A program made the position numbers and the translations under genes. The notes under the pieces are model-generated. The model did no database searches. It was not told where the DNA came from and saw nothing but the letters and a program-made list of their open reading frames with translations. From Cristatella mucedo (taxonomy: Eukaryota; Bryozoa; Phylactolaemata; Cristatellidae), in the NCBI GenBank assembly GCA_009760855.2, contig WPIO01000067.1, positions 993,501 through 1,057,500 of the forward strand: a stretch of 64,000 bases of DNA, given 5' to 3'. Below are positions 55,001-62,500 of the stretch, in pieces. Every line of letters begins with the position of its first letter. Within the stretch, counting starts at the first letter, position 1.

Positions 55001-58000
55001 TCCGATCCGACGGAGTTCTTGCAAAGTGCATTGCCGCACCGATAAGAACTTGCTGGTGTCTCTCGTAAGAGGTTGACTATATATTACATCAAATGGCGTC
55101 ACCTACTTTTTAACGCGAATGAGAAGTCGTCAGATTTGGAAAAGCTAGCACGCCCAATAAAGATGCAGATGCAAGTCGTCGCTTCTTTGTCTAAGCGTAT
55201 TTTTACCAGGTGTAGTTGGGTTAATGATTGGTTGGTTGTTTGTAATGACATCAATTGAGCCAGTTGCTGAGCCCGACGGATTCTTGGCGGTACAAACGTA
55301 CGTGCCGGCGTCCTCGCTCTTCAGTGATTGAATGCTACAAAATAACAGCTGCAGGCATACGAAGGCAGTGCGGTCCTCAAGTCACTGCTGATATTTTGTC
55401 ATTCACCTGTCTAGCCGTCGCACAGTTTCCGCGATCTAGCTTGGTAGCCGTCAAAGCTGAGCACAAATTACTGGCATTAAAATGTAAAAAGGTGTGCAAA
55501 TATCCAGACTCTATTCGGTTTGCAAAGAAACAAAGGGGTAATAAATATATTATTTATAATATTTACATTATTATATTATAAATATATAATATATTATTTA
55601 TTATATATTATTATTTATTTATAAATATATTATTTATAGTGTATATTATTATTTATAATATATAATTTATCCACGTGCGCTGGCACAGTTGTGTACTTCA
55701 GTTCCTTTCTTCCAAGCCATCTTCTGTCTTTCTTTAGCTCTGCAGGTCCTAGACTGTGAAACTCGCTTCCACAATTCTTACGCAACGACATCTACTCTCC
55801 GACTGCCGCCTATGGCACATCTTTTTCAGCGGTCCTGAACTGCTACTTTTATGCTACTCACTACCTCAACTGCTCTCCTAACTCTGCTATGCTTCCCACT
55901 TTCTCTTTGTTGCGTGAGACGAAGTTTGTTGGCTACCGAATGCGTACCGAAAGCCACTTAGGCTGTGAGTGCGCTATACAAAACTCTTCTGCTTAACACC
56001 CACATGGTCTTTATGACTTTGTGGAGTTACTGACGGAGATACATTAGTTTGATGTAAAATTGCTGTCGCCTAATTGCTGGTGCTCCTGCATCTTACTTAC
56101 GTTACTAGGTTTCCATTTATGATGACCGTGGCTGGCAGTGCTGCTGAATCCGAGCCGTTTAGTCTGGTCCAATAGTAGGTAGGAGCCGGTTCGCCGTCAG
56201 ACTCGCAAATAAGGTTGATGGTGCCACCTATAGTCGTGCTTCCGCTAGAGGTCACATTGAGATTTTTTGGTGGATTTGTTTCTACAACGACCATCACTTG
56301 ATCATTGTGTGCTCAAAGGTCTGAATCACTTTCCAATATGTAGAAGAAATTCGGTAGCATGACAGCAGCGACAAAACTTTAAAGCATGCCTATACCAATG
56401 AAGCGCAACATTATGAGATCATCGAGATAACACTGCGCTTGCTTTTGATGGAATAACTGAATCCGTACTTGTACCCGAAAATATGCTTAGCATTGCTTCA
56501 CTTCACGTTGCGTGCCATAAACGTTTGACGGCAGTTTTTAAAGTTTCTGAAGGAAGCATTACTATAGCATTTTCAGTGCCGTCCATGTGTGATGAGCTTT
56601 AAAGTTCATCAAGTTTTTTCAGATTCAATTGGTTTAATTATTTAAATTATTCTATTTCAGCCAGGAAATTTACCAAACTTTCTGGTTGTGCAATCAACGA
56701 CTGATTCACAATCTTTGACAACCACGAGGTTGTTATAGCATTATAATTGTTACATTTGCGAAGCGCACTCAGAGAACTGAATCTCTTTATACGCACTTAA
56801 CAGATTCTGTATAGAGAGCATTAATAATAATAATACACTTGATATATTGCCTTCAGAGAACTCAATCTCTTTCTAGGCACTTTACATTTGCGGCAAAGGA
56901 AACACAGTCGAACGGTTAGTCGTAGCATGCTCAACGACAACGAGAATATCATGGTAAGGGGTAATATGCTCAGGGTTAGCATGAAATATAGTTACTGGCA
57001 GCATGCACTGTGTCAGCACGCTTAAGCAAGTAAAGGACAAATCACGTGGAGTCACTAAATGCTGTAACAAGTAGATGTGTTTTACTTTCTTTTAAACTTA
57101 GTCAATTCAGATGTCATGATGCAAGTCGGAAGTGAGTTCCAGGATTTGGGTGCATACGAAATAAAGGCACAGTCCCCAAAGGAATTGAGGTTCGTACGAA
57201 GTATAGGGAAACTATTAGATTCCAAAAAGCTAGTAGTACTGTGCCTATCTTGTGGAGGAGTATATCTTATTTGTAGGCTGGAGCCAAAGAATGAAGTGAC
57301 CTAAAAATGAGTGACAAAACCTTGAAGTCGATCCGTTGCTTGATTGGGACCCATTGCAGGTCGACGAGAAGTGGTTAAATGTGGCAACTGCGATGCTCTA
57401 GACAGACAAGCCTAGCTGCATTGTTTTGCACCAGCTGTAAGTGCCTGATTGCACAAGTTTGTAGACCAGCAAGGAGTGACATACAGAAGCCAAGACGTGA
57501 TGTCACAAATTCATGAACCAATGTATACGTGGTATACCTAACAAGCCCAAAGGAATGTTTCGTATCTGAAAGTAGGCAGACTTGACTGTGGAGCTGATGA
57601 GGTCGTCTAATGAAAGGTCACTTTGGAACAGGAAGCCTAGATTTCATGCAGACTCAACAGGACATAATGCTGGCAGAGCGGATGTGAGCGTTTCCCTTTC
57701 CAATTTTTGAATCACACTTGGTTTTCCTATGAGTAGTAAGATGGGTTTTACCATCATTCAATTTAAAAAACTTTGCTGGGGTCAATGTACGAATGTCCTC
57801 AATACATGCAGCAAGGGAGTTGAGCGAATTCGACATGATGAAGGCTGGAAGGGATCAAAACAAAGGTACAACTGAGTGTCATCTGCATAGAAATGAAAAC
57901 TTTGATTGTGCCAAGCAGTCACATCGGCAAGAGGGGGAGTATAAACCATGAAAATAAGGAACCAATGACAGCCAAGCACAGAGCCCTGAGGTGCCCAATT

Positions 58001-59298
58001 CATTACCACACGATCGTTGGCAACATCCGAAAGCAACAAGGATAGTGTATGCAGCTACATGCACACGGAGAACGAATCACAGAGAGCCACTGAATGTGTT
58101 CTATCAGGCAGATGCTATTTCTAAGCAGCTATTTGGGAAACTGGCCCTGCCTCTACAATATCAGTCAGGCTTAATTAAGACACAGATGACACTAAACAAA
58201 ACAAACACAAGAGTAAATTGTCTCAAAAATGACAGACTTATGCCTAATTGCAAATTGAGGCTTGTAAGCATAAGCTTGTGTCTGCACCTCTTTATTTAAA
58301 ATATGTATGCAAAGACAATAGATATAAAAAGGCAAGCATGCCTACGTTACATTGTATTTGGATATTTTTCCTCCGCATCACAAAAAATTCTTACCTGTTT
58401 TGGTTGTACTGATTATAATTGCGCTTGAGGCAGAGCCAGACGGGTTCTGAGCAGTACACACGTATGTGCCTGAGTCATCGTCCTGCATTGATTGTATGCT
58501 GTAAAATGAGAATCAAATATGCAAGTCCAGTAGATAGTTTCTTGCGCTTTTGGATTGCGTCAGTGCACCAGCTTTCATACAGTGGTAGTTGGGTCTGCCC
58601 GTAACAGCTTTAATTATGTCTTTCATTGCTCAGTGGCTGCCTTTTGACAGCTAGACAGATAGTCACGAACATTCGAACGCAGACGAAAGCCGTTTAGGCT
58701 CTGCGCCATAAACAACTCTCCTGCATAATACCCACATAGTCTTTGTGGTAGTGAGATGTTCCAGACAGCTGTATATTGCATAACATTGCATATAATACTC
58801 AGCTCACATTATTTACTGCAGAAGAAATAAAAAAAGTACTTGGTGTTTGGGGAATAACCTGTAGTGACTTTGTCTCGTTGTAATAAATAGGCTGATAGGA
58901 ATCCTTTTTTTTTAACATTGAAGTGACACTGTTATTTCGTCTAAATATTCAGTCACGCTTTTATATAGGTGCCGTAACCACGTTTGTCCGTTTGGCTCCT
59001 TGGAATCCAGCACCGGCATATGCAACTTAGTACTCGCAGCTCCAATAGCCCACTCGCTTTGGGTTTGGTAGTGTGTACCCAACTGTCTGCCTTGCCTAGT
59101 CTGTTGGCTCGGTCACGCTTGGCAAATTGAAAAGCTTGTTACTGACAATAGCCGGCTTCTGCTTAGGCAGCCTATAAGCGTAACGTGTTGTGCCGTACCT
59201 TTAGTTCCCTTATTAACCTTGCTCCAGCCTATCTACTCGAATCATTGCTTAATCAGGCTAGCCATCAACGACTCTCTCTCTCTCTCTTTCTCTTCCTT

Positions 59299-59343
<45 letters not shown>

Positions 59344-59420
59344 CTCTGTCTTTCTCTGTCTGTCTGTCTCTGTCTGTCTGTCTCTCTCTATCTCTCTGTC
59401 TCTGTCTGTCTGTCTGTCTG

Positions 59421-59510
<90 letters not shown>

Positions 59511-62500
59511 GACTCCAGTCGGTTAGCGGCGGCTCAAATACACCTAAAGTTCTTTGGAGACCGTCCTTTTCGTTTGCACAGCCCGGCCAGAAATAAACTG
59601 CTGACCTTCGGCGCAACGTCGCCTCATCTGTTAGTACTCATTAAAGACACTAAGTTATAAATTCCTCACAGTATTCGCTGGGTCGTGTGGTTATTTTTTG
59701 CACAGTTGGCTGAAGCACGATGACACTATGCAAATAATCAGAACAAATTTACTTGCATCATGTGGATCCTGGCGGAGATCTATTTCATAAACAATTCGAA
59801 CTAATACTTTGGGTTTTTGTCCTAATCGTGTGTTTTCACCATAATATTCACAGAAAAGGGCTCTCGGTGCCATGACAGCAATATAGCCCTTTGTTAAAGT
59901 AGCCTATCAAGTGCGGCTATGCTACTACGAGAAATCCCTTAAAATTACACATACGCATATGGCCATAAGCAAAGACTTGGGCTCACAGCATTTAGATAAA
60001 CTTCACGCGAGCTCATTCTCCTTGCGATCTGCACTTTTCCTTAGCAAACCGCAGAATTAAGATTGCGAGAAAATCACACACGCTAACTAGAACTTTCCAA
60101 TCAACAGAAGAGCACGGCCAATCGAAGATGGATGCGTTATAAAACTAGTACTCCTTAATAGGGGTCATAAATGCCATTGTGTTAAATGTTATACACCAAC
60201 AACTTGCCACCTAGTGGGTATTGCCACGATGACCATTTCCAAGTGCGAGCCGACTCTCTTTATCGGTACGCGCTTGCAATGACAGTTGTGTCTAGTTAGT
60301 CTACCTTTCAAACCTCTTTCTTTCACAGTTGTGTTTATTAGTTAGTCAAACTGTCAAACATCTTTCTCTTTTCTAAGTTTCTGTCACTTGGCTGCCTGAC
60401 TAGGCTTACTGCTTTGGGTCTTACTTACGTGACTTTCATTCCATCAACGACAGCTTTGGCTGGTAGTGCCACTGTATCCGTGCCGTTTAGTCTAATCCAG
60501 GAGTAGCTGGGAGCCGGTGTGCCATCAGCTTCGCAAAAGAGGACGACAGTGCCACCAACGATTGTGCTTCCGGTATACGTCACATTTACAGTAGTTGGTG
60601 CATTGGTACCTACAGAAAATGTCTCCGAATCATTATATGCGCAAACCTGTGCATCACTCGTCAAAATATATTCTGGTAAATTTGATCAGCAAGACGGCCA
60701 AGATTAACCTCTGCAAGATTGACCTTTACGTATATTAGGTCAACAAACATATAAGAGAAAGGCATGCAATGCTACTAGAAATTGTAAGGAAACGTCTATA
60801 TATGTGCTTGCACGCACAGATCTCTTGAATATTGCTTCGCTTTGACACGCAATGCCGTGAAAACGCATTGTATCTCCTTTTTCCTGAAAGGAGCATGTTT
60901 GCAGCATACGCATTCCTTGTAAAATCCAATTTACACTTTAAATCACGATTAGTTCTTTCCATAGTGAACTTGTAGATTCACTTCTAATTTAATTTATTTC
61001 AGCCGGCAATTAGCCCGCATTTCTTGTGCCGTCTTGAACGATCGATATCCTATCAGTGACGACGACGAATTTTTGCTTGCTCTTACGTGCCACTGCAAAA
61101 ATATGTTTCTATGGGAACGGTTTCCCCGTGCCCGCTATCAGAGGTGGCATACTGTTAGCGCGGCTGACATGGCGCACAGCAAAAACTGCATGGAGCGCGA
61201 CATCGCGCGACAAAACATCGCAGACTAAAACGGCATGAAACTGCTAGTCGGGCTCGTCAGGAAGAATTTACACGGACGGCACCAATTTGCACAAAATAAG
61301 CTGGTGAACAAAGTAAGCATGCACCCAATTGAGATAGTTCGCGGGACACTTCGCTTCCCGTCGGAGGACATTCTTACCAGTGACGGTTGACGTACTGATA
61401 ATTATGGCGCTAGAGGCAGAGCCCGACGGGTTCTGAGCAGTACAAACGTACGTGCCTGCATCCTCGTCCTGCAGTGATAGTATGCTACAAAACGAGAATC
61501 GAGTGTGCAAGTGCAGCGGAAATATTGTCTCGCGCTTTTAGGTTTCAGTCAATGCAAGAAACAGTATACAGAGGCACTTGGGTGCGAGTGTCACGGCGGA
61601 CATTTTGCTGTTCACTGCTCCCACTACTTCCATAATTTGCAGGCAGGCAGGCAGCCGTAGCCACCGAGTGCGACTAACTGACTTTGAAAAATAAAAAAGA
61701 GTACAAATATCTCGTTTTTTCCGTTTGCGACAACATCAAGAGGTAATAAGCAAACTCATTGACATCGTGTGACCGTGGAAGTTTTAGTGCTGCTTCCAAA
61801 CTATTTGTGCATGCTTTGCTACGATGCCGTATCCACATTTGTTTTTGCACTCACACAATCCTCTATTTAAATACAAAAATATAGAAATCCTTTGTATAGC
61901 GCCCTGAGAGAGTTCGACCTCTATTCAGGCGCTTCCGTCACGACGCTGTGCTAGCCTACAACATTGGTCATAAAAGGCTTTCGCCTTGACCTCAGTCTTC
62001 AAAACTTAACCCCGTGGCCAAACAGTTAACTCATTATTCGCAGCTTTTCCGGCCCTTGCACGTCGCGTTCACGGTGGGTGCACATCTTTTAGCCAGGTCT
62101 GTTGGAAATGTCATACTAAACAATCGGCATCAATACTCAGTGACAGCAGCCGGCTTCTGCTCAAGCAAGCTATGCCAACAACGTTTTTGTATCCTACCAC
62201 CGATTCTCCGATTTTCTTCGCTCCTACCTACCTATCCAAGTGACTTTCCAATGGGCTAGCCATCCGCAACCATCTTCTTAGACAGCCTGAAATATACTGC
62301 TTACACAACATCGCCTTGCCAGTTAGAAGCGAATAAGCTATCGATTCTTTACAGACTCACTTGATTCACGTAAATAGTTCTTTGTCTTCTCAAGCCTGCT
62401 GACAACTTGCAAGTAATCAGTAAAAAATTGACCTGCATCAACTGCATCCAAACTTAACGACTCTGAATTAGTTTAATTTTCTAGGATCCAGTTAAACCAC

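Noticed and set aside
54401-55258. Several 60-67-codon open frames on both strands
   Set aside because: They are short, have no family signature, and lie in the R3-array intron. This is expected by chance.
57077-57304. Plus-strand 75-codon open frame as a gene
   Set aside because: It is antisense to the WNSLP-containing 3' part of the minus-strand LINE.
59185-59616. Ser/Leu-rich and Arg/Glu-rich open frames across the (CT)n tract
   Set aside because: A dinucleotide repeat has no stops in several frames, so these are artefacts of the microsatellite.
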